DNA of 64,000 bases. It comes from Arthrobacter sp. C9C5 (GTDB taxonomy: Bacteria; Actinomycetota; Actinomycetes; Actinomycetales; Micrococcaceae). The position numbers and the translations under genes are program-made. The stretch is taken from NCBI RefSeq assembly GCF_013359735.1, contig NZ_JABFMX010000014.1, forward strand, positions 61,449 through 125,448, read 5' to 3'. Below the pieces are notes generated by a model. The model worked only from the letters and a program-made list of their open reading frames with translations, was not told the origin of the DNA and ran no database searches. Of this stretch, positions 33,341 to 42,662 are shown piece after piece. Within the stretch, counting starts at the first letter, position 1. Each line of letters starts with the position of its first letter.

Positions 33341-34347
33341 GCCAGTCCAAGCTTCGTCAAGACGTCGGCCACGCGCTTGTCCTGCTCGGTCAGGAAGGAC
33401 TTGAATTCGTCACCGGTGAGGAAAGCGTCGGACCAGCTGTGCGACTTGAGGGCCTCTTTCCACGAAGCGGTGCCGTGCATTTTCTCCAGGGCGGCGATCA
33501 GGGAAGCCTTGTCCGCGTCGCTGATGCCGGGAGGGGCAACAACACCGCGCCAGTTGCTGAAGACCAAATCGATGCCGGATTCCTTGAGCGTGGGGGCGTC
33601 GACGCCTTCGAGGCGCTTGTCCCCGCTGGTTGCCAGCACCCGGACTTCGCCGGATTCGATCTGCTTCAGGTACTCACCGGCGCCGGAGGCGGCGAAGCCG
33701 AGCTTGTTGCCGAGGATGGCCGGAAGGAGATCGCCGCCGCCGTCGTAGGAAACGAAGTTGACCTTCGTCGCGTCGATGCCGACTGCACCGGCCAGCTGCA
33801 TGGGGAGAAGGTGGTCGGGTCCGCCGGGGGAGGAGCCGCCGCCTACGCTGATCGATCCGGGATTGGCCTTCCACGCCGCCACCAGGTCTTTGATGGTTTT
33901 GTACGGGGAGTCCTTGGCGACCATGATCGCGCCGGGCTCTTCGATGAGCCGGGCCAGCGGAGTGGTGTCCGTCAGCTTCGACCCTGACTTGTTGGTGTAG
34001 CTCGCGCCGACGACGCCGAGGCCCATCAGCATGGCGAGGTCGCCGTTGCCCTTCTCGTTGACCACGCGGGCCAGGCCCACCGTACCGCCGGCGCCGGCGA
34101 GGTTGAAGACCTCCGTGTTGCTGGCGATCTTCTCGTCGTCGAGGACCTTCGCGGCGGCGCGGGCCGTGGTGTCGTACCCTCCGCCCGGGGTGTTGGGCAC
34201 CAGAATCTGCAGTCCCGTGATGGGCCCCGCCGCGGCTCCGGAGCTAGCCGTACCGGTGGAGCTCTTGCCGGTGGCACCGCAGCCGGTGGCCATCAGGGCG
34301 ATGCCGGCAGCGACGGCGGCAATTCGCAATGCGCGGATTTGGCGCAT
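33337..34347 (-). CDS. Tripartite tricarboxylate transporter substrate-binding lipoprotein TctC
   Basis: A 336-aa lipoprotein. The chosen ATG follows AGAGGAAAC; five codons upstream another start is possible. The signal peptide ends in the lipobox LMATGC, so Cys is lipidated and the protein is tethered outside the membrane. The mature part has the Bug-family loops VPNTPGGGYDTTARAAAKVL and ARLIEEPGAIMV, where ligand-binding residues lie. Substrate cannot be read from sequence; citrate and other carboxylates are typical. It is first in the operon and divergent from the CitA-type kinase. Confidence 0.94.
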   Translation of the reverse strand: MRQIRALRIAAVAAGIALMATGCGATGKSSTGTASSGAAAGPITGLQILVPNTPGGGYDTTARAAAKVLDDEKIASNTEVFNLAGAGGTVGLARVVNEKGNGDLAMLMGLGVVGASYTNKSGSKLTDTTPLARLIEEPGAIMVAKDSPYKTIKDLVAAWKANPGSISVGGGSSPGGPDHLLPMQLAGAVGIDATKVNFVSYDGGGDLLPAILGNKLGFAASGAGEYLKQIESGEVRVLATSGDKRLEGVDAPTLKESGIDLVFSNWRGVVAPPGISDADKASLIAALEKMHGTASWKEALKSHSWSDAFLTGDEFKSFLTEQDKRVADVLTKLGLA

Positions 34348-34621
34348 GTTTCCTCTTCTCAAATTTAGGTAGTCAATAATCGGCCAGCGGACTGGCCAGT
34401 GGTTTGATGTTAGGGGCCGATGTGACGGGGGCCACTCTTGTGTACGCAGAGAAAGTTAAGTTCATTTCGTTCACGTTTCCGGCACTTCACACGGCCCGCA
34501 CTGGAGGGAAGCGGCACCGTTGGGTGGGGTATAGTTCACGGCACCGCCGCGGATTGTGATGCACAGACGCGCCGTTCCCCCGCTCCCGCGACGTGGCAAG
34601 CACCCTGAGGAAAGACAGTTC
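34348..34621. promoter_or_regulatory. Divergent control region between tctC and the CitA-type kinase gene
   Basis: This region must hold both promoters. GGCCAG-CGGA-CTGGCC at 34382-34397 is a short perfect palindrome 35 bases from the tctC start. TGTGA-N6-CCACT at 34421-34436 is only a half match to the CRP/GlxR consensus. No clear minus-35/minus-10 pair stands out. The kinase GTG is preceded by GAGGAAAG. Confidence 0.4.
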
Positions 34622-36247
34622 GTGACTCGACGAAGAGGAATGTCCCTGGCAGGACAGTATCTGGTTCTGCAGTTGCTTATTGTCATGGCCGTGTTGGTGG
34701 GCGTCGTGGCCATTTCGCTGGCGCAGTCTGCTGCCGCCTTCGAGCGGATCGAGGGTCGCCGGGCGTTGTCAGCCGCCGAAGCGCTGGGCAGCAACCCCGC
34801 CGTCCGGGCGTTGCTTCCCACGGCAGAGCCGGCAAAAGGCTCGGCCCTGCCATCGGTGGCGGAATCCGTCCGAACGGTTTCCGGGTCATCGCAGGTCGCG
34901 CTCGCCAAGCTGGACCGCACGGTTGTGGCCTCCTCAGACCCGTCCTTGCTGGGCCGCTCGCTGCAACTAGGGGAGAGCCGCGTCATGGAGGGACGGGCCT
35001 GGACCGGTGTGGTGGGAGGACCGGGGACCGCCCTGCTCTCGGCCCACGTTCCCGTCCTGGACGATTCCGGCACCATGATCGGCATTGCCTCGATCGGCCG
35101 GAACTACCCTTCAGCGTGGGAACGGCTGGGCGACGCCATCCCTAACCTGCTGACCTACCTGGGTGTCGCCAGCGTGCTCGGCGTTGCCGGCTCCTTGTTG
35201 CTGTCCCGCAGGGTGAAGCGGCAGACCCTCGGCATGGAGCCGAGCGAAATCTCCGGCCTGGTGGAGAACCGCGAGGCGATGCTTTACGGGCTCAAGGAGG
35301 GAGTGGTGGCGCTGGACCTCCGCGGACGGATTACCGTGGCGAACAACAGTGCCCGGGCGCTGCTGGGCCTGCCGGCGGATTGCGTGGGAAAGGACCTGGC
35401 CGGGCTCCCGGTTGAACCGGCGCTCAAGGAAGTGATGACGGGCGAACAACCAGGGCAGGACCAGATGGTTTTGGTGGGGGAGCGCCTGGTGGTGCTGAAC
35501 CGGGTGCCGATTCGTTCGAAGGGCCGCGTTATGGGTTCCGTCGCTACCTTGCGTGACCGGACTGAGCTCTCGTCACTGGAACGCGAGCTCGGTGCAACGC
35601 GAACGGCCACGGACACCCTCAGGGCGCAGGCCCACGAGTTCGCAAACCAGCTGCACGTCATTTCGGGACTGATCCAGATTGGCGAGTACGACTCCGTGGT
35701 GCAGTTCGTCAACGGCGTTTCCGTGGACCGGACGCGGCTCAGCGACGACGTGACCAGCCGCATCCAGGACCCGGCGCTCGCCGCTTTGCTCATCGCCAAG
35801 TCGAGCCTTGCCGTGGAGCGCGGAGTGCTGCTGCAACTGGACCCCGCGTCGTCACTGTCGCAGGTGGGGGACGAGCTTTCCCGGGACCTGACCACCGTCG
35901 TCGGAAACCTCGTGGACAACGCACTCGACGCCGTTACAGGGGCAGCGGAGGCTTCTGTCCGGGTCCTTGTCGAGGACAGTCACGGGGAAATTATCGTGAC
36001 CGTAAGGGACACCGGCCCGGGCATCGACGGCGCGGCGGCCGATGAGATCTTCCGCCAGGGGTTCAGCACCAAGCAACCCGGGCCCGACGGCAGCCGGGGC
36101 TTTGGCCTGGCACTCTCGCGCGTGGTCTGCCGGCGCAGCGGCGGGACCCTCGCAGTGGCAAACGACGGCGGGGCGGTCTTTACGGCCCGGCTGAAAAGGA
36201 CGCCCGCCAAGCGGGCGCCGGGGAAAGGAAAGGTGGGCAGGCCGTGA
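34622..36247 (+). CDS. CitA/DcuS-type sensor histidine kinase
   Basis: A 541-aa kinase starting at a GTG with GAGGAAAG at good distance; the frame is open 22 codons further up. Order: membrane helix (about 9-32), extracellular sensor domain with PAS-like fold (about 35-165), second helix (about 168-190), cytoplasmic PAS (about 210-310), a SpoOB-type dimer helix with the phosphorylated His in QAHEFANQLHVISGLIQ, and an ATPase domain (NLVDNALDAV, DTGPGI, GFGLALSRV). Kinases of this class sense external di- and tricarboxylates. It is divergent from tctC, so it most likely reports the substrate of that carrier. Confidence 0.93.
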   Translation: MTRRRGMSLAGQYLVLQLLIVMAVLVGVVAISLAQSAAAFERIEGRRALSAAEALGSNPAVRALLPTAEPAKGSALPSVAESVRTVSGSSQVALAKLDRTVVASSDPSLLGRSLQLGESRVMEGRAWTGVVGGPGTALLSAHVPVLDDSGTMIGIASIGRNYPSAWERLGDAIPNLLTYLGVASVLGVAGSLLLSRRVKRQTLGMEPSEISGLVENREAMLYGLKEGVVALDLRGRITVANNSARALLGLPADCVGKDLAGLPVEPALKEVMTGEQPGQDQMVLVGERLVVLNRVPIRSKGRVMGSVATLRDRTELSSLERELGATRTATDTLRAQAHEFANQLHVISGLIQIGEYDSVVQFVNGVSVDRTRLSDDVTSRIQDPALAALLIAKSSLAVERGVLLQLDPASSLSQVGDELSRDLTTVVGNLVDNALDAVTGAAEASVRVLVEDSHGEIIVTVRDTGPGIDGAAADEIFRQGFSTKQPGPDGSRGFGLALSRVVCRRSGGTLAVANDGGAVFTARLKRTPAKRAPGKGKVGRP

Positions 36248-36930
36248 TCAATGTCCTCATCGTTGACGATGACTTCATGGTGGCAAAAGTCCATTCCGGA
36301 TTTATTCAGCGCACACCGGGCTTCGCCGTCGTCGGCCTGGCGCACAACGGAGCCCAGGCGCTCGCGGAAACCGCCCGGCTGCAGCCTGACCTCGTCCTTC
36401 TCGACATTCACCTCCCCGACATCAATGGGCTGGACCTGATGGCCAGGCTGCGGGAGACGGCGCCGGAACTGGACGTGCTGGTGATCAGCGCGGCCCGCGA
36501 GGTCGAGACCGTCCGCCGGGCACTGCGGGGCGGAATCGTGCATTACCTGATCAAGCCGTTTTCGCAGTCGGACCTGCAGGAGCGGCTGGAGCACTATCGC
36601 AACGCCTACCAGGGACTGGACCAGGCCAAGGACGTGGCCGAACAAGCGGACGTGAACCGGGTTTTCGGGCTGGAACGCACCGGGCACACGGAGCGGACGG
36701 AAATCCGCCTCCCCAAAGGGTGCAGCGCCGAGACCCTCCGACGGGTAGTCGACGTGCTCCAGGCGGCCGAGGCGGATCTGTCAGCGGCCGAAGTCGCGGA
36801 CCTGCTGGGCACGTCCCGCGTCAGCGCCCGCCGCTACCTGGAGTACCTGCACGATGAGGCCAGGGTGGGCGTCCGCCTCAAGTACGGCGCGGGCCGTCCC
36901 GAACGCCGCTACGAGCTGAAGCCGGCGTAA
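36244..36930 (+). CDS. CitB/DcuR-type response regulator
   Basis: A 228-aa regulator starting at a GTG that overlaps the kinase stop by four bases. The receiver domain (1-120) has DDD at the start, the phosphoacceptor in LVLLDIHLPDI (about residue 55) and LIKPFSQ. The C-terminal part carries the HTH SAAEVADLLGTSRVSARRYLEYL (about 180-205), typical for the CitB subfamily. Phosphorylation by the upstream kinase should activate the tct operon. Confidence 0.94.
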   Translation: MINVLIVDDDFMVAKVHSGFIQRTPGFAVVGLAHNGAQALAETARLQPDLVLLDIHLPDINGLDLMARLRETAPELDVLVISAAREVETVRRALRGGIVHYLIKPFSQSDLQERLEHYRNAYQGLDQAKDVAEQADVNRVFGLERTGHTERTEIRLPKGCSAETLRRVVDVLQAAEADLSAAEVADLLGTSRVSARRYLEYLHDEARVGVRLKYGAGRPERRYELKPA

Positions 36931-36999
36931 CTGACGCCAGTGTCCGTGTAATCGCCCGGGTGGACCCGGGCTACCGAACCGGTACGGGATACTTAAGCC

Positions 37000-38184
37000 A
37001 TGCAGCCGCGCACAATCGTCCTCCTCGGATCCACGGGGTCCATCGGCACCCAGGCCATCGACGTCGTCGACGGCGCCCCGCACCTCTTCGAGATCGTGGC
37101 CCTCAGCGCCGGCGGCGGCAACCCCGACCTCCTCGCCCGGCAGGCCGTGCATACCCGGGCCAGGGCCGTCGGAATCGCCAGTGGGGACGCCGCGGCGCTT
37201 CAACAGCTGATCGACGACGCCGCCCGCGCGGCCGGCGTCACCGGCTACCGTCCGGAGATCATCACCGGCCCCGACGCCTCCACCCGGATCGCGGAAATCC
37301 CCGCCGACGTCGTGCTCAACGGCATCACCGGCTCGATCGGGCTCGCCCCCACCCTGGCCGCGCTCAAGTCCGGCGCCACGCTGGCGCTGGCGAACAAGGA
37401 ATCCCTGATCGTGGGCGGAGCCCTGGTCAAGGCGGCCGCCCGCGAGGGCCAGATCGTCCCGGTCGACTCCGAGCACTCCGCCATTGCCCAGTGCCTGCGG
37501 TCCGGCGCGGCGGCAGAGGTGGACCGGCTGGTGCTGACGGCCTCCGGCGGCCCGTTCCGCGGCATGACGCGGGAACAGCTGCAGGACGTCACCCCCCGGG
37601 ATGCCCTGGCGCACCCCACCTGGGACATGGGCCTGATGGTCACCACCAACTCCGCGAGCCTGGTCAATAAGGGCCTGGAAGTCATCGAGGCCCACCTGCT
37701 CTTCGACATCCCGCTGGAGCGGATCGACGTCGTGGTCCACCCGCAGTCGGTGGTGCACTCGATGGTCCAGTTCGTGGACGGCTCCACCATTGCCCAGGCC
37801 TCGCCGCCGGACATGCGGCTGCCCATCGCCCTGGGCCTGGGCTGGCCGGACCGGGTGGCCGGGGCCGCTCAGCCCTGCGACTGGAGCAAGGCCACCAGCT
37901 GGACCTTCGAGCCGCTGGACACCGGGGCGTTCCCCGCCGTCGGCCTGGCCAAGGACGCTGCCCGGCGGGGGAGCACCTTCCCGGCGGTCTTCAACGCCGC
38001 CAACGAGGAAGCCGTGACGGCCTTCCACGCGGGCCGGATCCGCTTCACCGATATTGTCGATACCATCGAAGCCGTCCTCAGTGAGCATTCAGGATCCTCC
38101 GGGCTGACGGTCGAATCCGTGCTGGATGCTGAACAGTGGGCACGCGCGCGGACGCTTGAGCGTTTGTCCGTGGGAAGTGCCTAA
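37000..38184 (+). CDS. dxr: 1-deoxy-D-xylulose 5-phosphate reductoisomerase
   Basis: A 394-aa enzyme of the MEP isoprenoid pathway that turns DXP into MEP with NADPH and a divalent metal. Visible motifs are [16 protein letters not shown] (NADPH binding), [25 protein letters not shown] with metal-binding Asp and Glu, and [11 protein letters not shown] near residue 180. The product length is normal. The next gene encodes a site-2 protease, a neighbour pair (dxr-rip) seen across actinobacteria, and ispG of the same pathway follows about 3.3 kb on. Confidence 0.97.
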   Translation: MQPRTIVLLGSTGSIGTQAIDVVDGAPHLFEIVALSAGGGNPDLLARQAVHTRARAVGIASGDAAALQQLIDDAARAAGVTGYRPEIITGPDASTRIAEIPADVVLNGITGSIGLAPTLAALKSGATLALANKESLIVGGALVKAAAREGQIVPVDSEHSAIAQCLRSGAAAEVDRLVLTASGGPFRGMTREQLQDVTPRDALAHPTWDMGLMVTTNSASLVNKGLEVIEAHLLFDIPLERIDVVVHPQSVVHSMVQFVDGSTIAQASPPDMRLPIALGLGWPDRVAGAAQPCDWSKATSWTFEPLDTGAFPAVGLAKDAARRGSTFPAVFNAANEEAVTAFHAGRIRFTDIVDTIEAVLSEHSGSSGLTVESVLDAEQWARARTLERLSVGSA

Positions 38185-38224
38185 GAAGTAGCCGACCAGT
38201 GCCCAGGAAGTAGCAAAGCCCAGC

Positions 38225-39556
38225 ATGAGCCCCGTTGTCCTCTTTATCCTTGGCGTCGTCTTCGTCGTGATCGGCATCGCCGTGTCCATCGCCCTGCATG
38301 AGGTGGGGCACCTGGTCCCGGCCAAGCTCTTCAAGGTGCGGGTCACGAAGTACATGATCGGCTTCGGACCCACCATCTGGTCCAGGCGCCGGGGCGAAAC
38401 CGAGTACGGCTTCAAGGCGATCCCGCTGGGCGGCTTTGTCTCCATGATCGGCATGTACCCGCCGAACAAGACCGACGGCAGCGTCCGACCCTCCAGTACC
38501 GGCATGTTCCAGTCCCTCGCCGCCGACGCCCGGTCCCTGGCGCACGAGGAAATCGGCCCGGACGACGGGAACCGGGTCTTTTACCGGCTGCCGGTCTGGA
38601 AAAAGATCATCATCATGCTCGGCGGCCCCGCGATGAACCTGCTAATCGGCGTGGCGCTGACCGCCGTCCTGCTGATGGGCTTCGGCGTGTCCGCGTCCAC
38701 CACCACCATCGCCGACGTCTCCAAATGCCAGGTCAAGGCCGGCGAGACCGTGGATCCCAACTCGGCCGACTGCAAGCCCACTCCCGCCGCCGCCGCGGGC
38801 CTCAAGCCGGGCGACCGCATCACGTCCTTCGACGGCAAGGCGGTCACCAACTGGGAGGAGCTCACCGGCTGGATCCGCGCTTCGGCGGGCAAGCAGGTCA
38901 GCATCACGGTGGAGCGCGACGGCGCCCCGGTCGCCACCACTGTCACCCCGGTGCTGTCCTCGCGTCCGGTCGTCGGCGAGGACGGCCGGCAAGCCAAGGA
39001 CGCCGACGGCAAGCTCCGCTACCAGGACGTCGGCTTCCTGGGCATCGGCGCCCAGACCGCGCTCATGCAGCAGCCGGCGTCGGCCGTGCTGCCGCTGGCC
39101 GGCGAGAACATCAAGCAGATCGCCGGCGTCGTCGTGAACCTCCCGGCCCGCGTAGCAGGCGTGGCGCAGGCCGCGTTCAGCGAGGAGCCGCGCGACCCCA
39201 ACGGTCCCATCAGCGTCGTCGGGGTGGGCCGTGTGGCGGGCGAGGTCGCCGCCATGGAACAGGTCCCGCTGCAGAGCCGGCTGGCCGCCCTGGTGGGGCT
39301 GCTCGCCGGGCTCAACTTCGCGCTGGCCGTGTTCAACCTTGTCCCGCTGCTGCCGCTCGACGGCGGCCATGTGGCCGGGGCGCTGTACGAGGGGGCCCGC
39401 CGCCAGATTGCCCGGCTGCTGGGCCGGCCGGACCCCGGTGCGTTCGACATCGCCAAGCTGCTGCCGGTGACGTACGTCGTGGCCGCGCTACTGATGGGCA
39501 TGGGCGCGCTGCTGATCTACGCGGACATCGTCAAGCCGGTCAACCTCTTCGGCTAG
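38225..39556 (+). CDS. Site-2 intramembrane metalloprotease (RseP/Rip1 family)
   Basis: A 443-aa M50 protease. The zinc motif HExxH reads ALHEVGHLVP in the first helix (about residues 21-25), and the third zinc ligand is in NLVPLLPLDGGHVAG near residue 380. A single PDZ domain (about 190-240, AAGLKPGDRITSF) lies between, on the outer face. It cuts anti-sigma factors or other membrane proteins inside the bilayer; Rip1 in mycobacteria does this for several anti-sigma factors. It starts 40 bases after dxr with no clear promoter between. Confidence 0.93.
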   Translation: MSPVVLFILGVVFVVIGIAVSIALHEVGHLVPAKLFKVRVTKYMIGFGPTIWSRRRGETEYGFKAIPLGGFVSMIGMYPPNKTDGSVRPSSTGMFQSLAADARSLAHEEIGPDDGNRVFYRLPVWKKIIIMLGGPAMNLLIGVALTAVLLMGFGVSASTTTIADVSKCQVKAGETVDPNSADCKPTPAAAAGLKPGDRITSFDGKAVTNWEELTGWIRASAGKQVSITVERDGAPVATTVTPVLSSRPVVGEDGRQAKDADGKLRYQDVGFLGIGAQTALMQQPASAVLPLAGENIKQIAGVVVNLPARVAGVAQAAFSEEPRDPNGPISVVGVGRVAGEVAAMEQVPLQSRLAALVGLLAGLNFALAVFNLVPLLPLDGGHVAGALYEGARRQIARLLGRPDPGAFDIAKLLPVTYVVAALLMGMGALLIYADIVKPVNLFG

Positions 39557-39683
39557 GCCAGCCACGCCCTGCCGGCCGGGGACGGTGGGAGCGTCGCCTG
39601 TGGTCACGCGCCCCCACGAGGACGACGCCGGAACCGATCACCAGTTAACCGTCACAGACTGTTTATCTTCCGTCAGCTTATTT

Positions 39684-39735
39684 CGGCTGATTCTGAATAA
39701 TCAGTTCTAAATGGTTGATTCATTGGCATCAGCCG
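39684..39735. promoter_or_regulatory. Nested palindromic operator region upstream of the SatD-like gene
   Basis: CGGCTGAT and ATCAGCCG form an outer 8-bp inverted repeat. Inside, CTGATT-CTGAAT-AATCAG (39687-39704) is a second perfect palindrome, and TTGATT at 39715-39720 is a further half-site. Repeated half-sites this close to the start (15 bases) suggest cooperative binding, perhaps by the gene product itself. Confidence 0.5.
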
Positions 39736-39749
39736 CCTAGGGTTGGGCT

Positions 39750-40490
39750 ATGTACGTGATGACCATCGATCAGCGCGGCAGCAGCACCGACGTCGACCGC
39801 GTCCCGGGGCTCTTGGCCGAACTTGCGCAGCTTTCCCCCGCCGCACGCTTCGAGCGCTCCGTCGGCGACGAGGTCCAGGGCGTGCTGGAACGCCCCGGCC
39901 AGGTCGTGGAGATCGCCCTGCACGCGCTCCGCAGCGGGCGCTGGTACGTGGGCATCGGCGTCGGGCCCGTGGACCTCCCGCTGCCTGCGAGCCCGCGGGA
40001 AGGCTCGGGGCCGGCCTTCGTCGCGGCCCGCCTCGCGGTGGAGCGGGCCAAGTCCGCCTCCTCCCACGTCCCGCTCGCCGTCGTCTCCGGCGGCCGACGG
40101 CTGGGGAGTGCCGCCCGCCCAGCGGAAGATTCGCCGGGCGCCCCTGAGTGCGCCAACGCGGAGGCCGTGCTCCGGCTGATCGGGCGCCTTGTCCAGGACC
40201 GCACCGCCGCGCAGTGGAAGGTGGTCGACGTGCTGCGTGGCATCCGGCAAGGACACGCAGGCGCCCACGGGACGCAGAAGATCGCTGCCCGGCAACTCGG
40301 AATCACGGAACAATCGGTGAGCCGCGCGCTGCTTCGCTCCGGCTGGCAGGAAGAATGGGCGGCGAGGCCTGCGGCGGAAATGCTGCTGGCCCTGGGCAAC
40401 GGCCTGACCGCCGGGCCGGACAACGCCGCCAGGCAGAACTCCGCCAGGCAGAACGCCGCCCGCCAAGCCCCTAGCGAAGGAGACCGGTGA
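39750..40490 (+). CDS. SatD-like protein with C-terminal helix-turn-helix
   Basis: A 246-aa cytoplasmic protein. The N-terminal part (MTIDQRGSSTDVDRVPGLLA; RFERSVGDEVQGVLERP) fits the SatD family, and around residue 178 a helix-turn-helix reads TQKIAARQLGITEQSVSRAL. The last 25 residues are a short repeat (DNAARQNSARQNAARQ). SatD proteins have no established biochemical role; the HTH points to DNA binding. It overlaps the next membrane gene by four bases and has palindromes just upstream, consistent with autoregulation. Confidence 0.7.
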   Translation: MYVMTIDQRGSSTDVDRVPGLLAELAQLSPAARFERSVGDEVQGVLERPGQVVEIALHALRSGRWYVGIGVGPVDLPLPASPREGSGPAFVAARLAVERAKSASSHVPLAVVSGGRRLGSAARPAEDSPGAPECANAEAVLRLIGRLVQDRTAAQWKVVDVLRGIRQGHAGAHGTQKIAARQLGITEQSVSRALLRSGWQEEWAARPAAEMLLALGNGLTAGPDNAARQNSARQNAARQAPSEGDR

Positions 40491-41011
40491 ACACCCTCTG
40501 GATCACGCTGGCCCTGCTGGTTGCCGGGTTCGCCGGCTGGCCGGTCACCGCCCTGGTGTTCCGGCTCGCCCGGACCATCGATGACCGTTCGGACAGCCGG
40601 GCCGACGCCGCCGGCGGTCCCCGCGCCGCAGACGGCCCCGACGCGGACGGGACGGTCGACGGCGAGATCACCCGGCCTGCGGCGGCGCCCGCCCAGCCCG
40701 TGGAGGGCGGCGCGGCCACTGAGGCTGCTGCGGACAGCACCGGAGGGGCTCCAGCGGTTCCGGGAGCCGGCACCCGCATCCTGCGCGGCGGCGCGATCAT
40801 CGGCGTGCTCGAACGGTTAGCGGTCTGCCTGGCCATCCTGACCGGCCAGCCCGTCGCGATCGCCTACGTCGTCGCGATCAAGGGCCTCGGACGCTTCGCG
40901 GAGCTGAAGGAAACGCCGGTGGCCGCCGAGCGGTTCATCATCGGCACCCTCACCTCGCTGCTGTGGGCGGCCGGAGTCGCGGCCCTCGCCAAGGTGCTTT
41001 TCCTCGGCTGA
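40487..41011 (+). CDS. Membrane protein encoded with the SatD-like regulator
   Basis: A 174-aa protein starting at a GTG inside the SatD stop. One helix at the N-terminus (LWITLALLVAGFAGWPV) is followed by a charged Ala-Asp-Gly linker of about 75 residues, then two or three helices (ERLAVCLAILTGQPVAIAYV and a last one ending AKVLFLG). The linker holds no motif that I know. The coupling to the SatD-like gene suggests a two-component membrane and DNA-binding unit, but no function can be assigned. Confidence 0.65.
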   Translation: MNTLWITLALLVAGFAGWPVTALVFRLARTIDDRSDSRADAAGGPRAADGPDADGTVDGEITRPAAAPAQPVEGGAATEAAADSTGGAPAVPGAGTRILRGGAIIGVLERLAVCLAILTGQPVAIAYVVAIKGLGRFAELKETPVAAERFIIGTLTSLLWAAGVAALAKVLFLG

Positions 41012-41139
41012 CACGCCCGTCCCGACGGAAACGGCGCCCGACGATGCGAGCGGAAGCCGGGCCGCCGTCGCGCATCCTCTTCAAGCGGAAGGGGCCCGGG
41101 CGGATGGGAACCGGGCGGGCAGGGCGCTAGGGTATCTGT

Positions 41140-41433
41140 ATGACTGTTTTTGCTGTTGAGTACGTTTACGATGCTGAATCCGCCGAAGCCCGGGACGCTG
41201 CCCGTCCCGCGCACCGCGAATGGACCGCCGCACTCGCGCAGGAGGGCATCATCCTCGCCAGCGGCCCCTACTCGGACGGTGCCGGCGCCCTGCTCATCTT
41301 CAAGGCGGCGGACGAACAGGCACTGAACGAGCTCCTCAAGCAGGACCCCTTCGCCGGTGCCAGTGCAATCTCCGGCACCCGCACGATGGTCTGGGCTCCG
41401 GTGACCGGCCAGCTGGCCGGCCACGCGGCCTAG
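41140..41433 (+). CDS. YciI family protein
   Basis: A 97-aa single-domain protein. The YciI fold is indicated by an N-terminal strand (VFAVEYVY), the conserved RPAHREWTAALAQEGIILASGPY region with the active-site His, and the DPFAG motif near residue 68. Some relatives have dehalogenase- or hydrolase-like activity; most have no known substrate. It stands alone with a weak ribosome-binding site. Confidence 0.85.
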   Translation: MTVFAVEYVYDAESAEARDAARPAHREWTAALAQEGIILASGPYSDGAGALLIFKAADEQALNELLKQDPFAGASAISGTRTMVWAPVTGQLAGHAA

Positions 41434-41495
41434 CCCGCAGCGCCAAACCCGCCATCGATCCATCGACCTAGAATTCGATTCACAGAGGAGTCCAC

Positions 41496-42662
41496 GTGAC
41501 CTCGGTCAGCCTGGGAATGCCGTCGGCACCGCCCCCCGTTCTTGCCCCGCGCCGGAAGACCCGCCAGATCAAGGTGGGCTCGGTCGGCGTCGGCTCCGAC
41601 TCGCCGATTAGCGTGCAGTCGATGACGACGACTCCGACCACGGACATCAACGCCACCCTGCAGCAGATCGCCGAACTCACGGCCTCCGGCTGTGACATTG
41701 TCCGGGTGGCCTGCCCGTCCGCGGACGACGCCGAGGCCCTGCCGATCATTGCCAGGAAGTCACAGATTCCGGTGATCGCGGACATCCACTTCCAACCGAA
41801 GTACGTGTTCGCCGCGATTGAGGCCGGCTGCGCGGCCGTCCGCGTGAACCCGGGCAACATCCGCAAGTTCGACGACCAGGTCAAGGAAATTGCCCGCGCG
41901 GCCAAGGACCACGGCACCTCGATCCGGATCGGCGTCAACGCCGGGTCGCTGGAGCCGGGCATCCTGAAGAAGTACGGCAAGGCCACCCCCGAAGCCCTCG
42001 TCGAATCCGCCGTCTGGGAAGCCTCGCTGTTCGAAGAGCACGGCTTCCACGACTTCAAGATCTCGGTCAAGCACAATGACCCCGTGATCATGGTGGCCGC
42101 CTACGAAATGCTGGCGGAAAAGGGCGACTGGCCGCTGCACCTCGGCGTGACCGAGGCGGGTCCGGCGTTCCAGGGCACCATCAAGTCCGCCACGGCCTTC
42201 GGCGCGCTGCTCTCCCGCGGCATCGGCGACACCATCCGGGTTTCCCTCTCCGCGCCGCCGGTGGAGGAAATCAAGGTGGGCAACCAGATCCTGCAGTCCC
42301 TGAACCTGCGCCCGCGCAAGCTCGAGATTGTTTCCTGCCCCTCCTGCGGCCGCGCCCAGGTGGACGTCTACACGCTGGCCGAGCAGGTCACGGCCGGACT
42401 GGAAGGCATGGAAGTCCCGCTGCGCGTCGCCGTCATGGGCTGCGTGGTGAACGGTCCCGGCGAGGCCCGGGAGGCGGACCTCGGCGTCGCGTCCGGCAAC
42501 GGCAAGGGCCAGATCTTCGTGAAGGGCGAGGTCATCAAGACTGTTCCCGAAGACCAGATCGTTGAGACACTGATCGAAGAGGCCATGCGTCTCGCTGAAG
42601 AGATGGGGGAGTCCGATGGCGAAGATGCTGTCCAGGGTAGCCCCGTGGTTAGCGTCTCGTAG
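41496..42662 (+). CDS. ispG: 4-hydroxy-3-methylbut-2-en-1-yl diphosphate synthase
   Basis: A 388-aa iron-sulphur enzyme of the MEP pathway (also called GcpE) that reduces MEcPP to HMBPP. The start is a GTG with GAGGAG upstream. The core TIM barrel has [20 protein letters not shown], and the C-terminal part holds the [4Fe-4S] ligands in [16 protein letters not shown] SCPSCGR and CVVNGPGEA (about residues 284, 287 and 319). Its last 47 bases overlap the acetyltransferase gene in another frame, so both are on one transcript. Confidence 0.97.
   Translation: MTSVSLGMPSAPPPVLAPRRKTRQIKVGSVGVGSDSPISVQSMTTTPTTDINATLQQIAELTASGCDIVRVACPSADDAEALPIIARKSQIPVIADIHFQPKYVFAAIEAGCAAVRVNPGNIRKFDDQVKEIARAAKDHGTSIRIGVNAGSLEPGILKKYGKATPEALVESAVWEASLFEEHGFHDFKISVKHNDPVIMVAAYEMLAEKGDWPLHLGVTEAGPAFQGTIKSATAFGALLSRGIGDTIRVSLSAPPVEEIKVGNQILQSLNLRPRKLEIVSCPSCGRAQVDVYTLAEQVTAGLEGMEVPLRVAVMGCVVNGPGEAREADLGVASGNGKGQIFVKGEVIKTVPEDQIVETLIEEAMRLAEEMGESDGEDAVQGSPVVSVS

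Noticed and set aside
34421..34436. TGTGA-N6-CCACT as a third CRP/GlxR site
   Set aside because: One half-site is good but the other has two mismatches. It is not strong enough to call.
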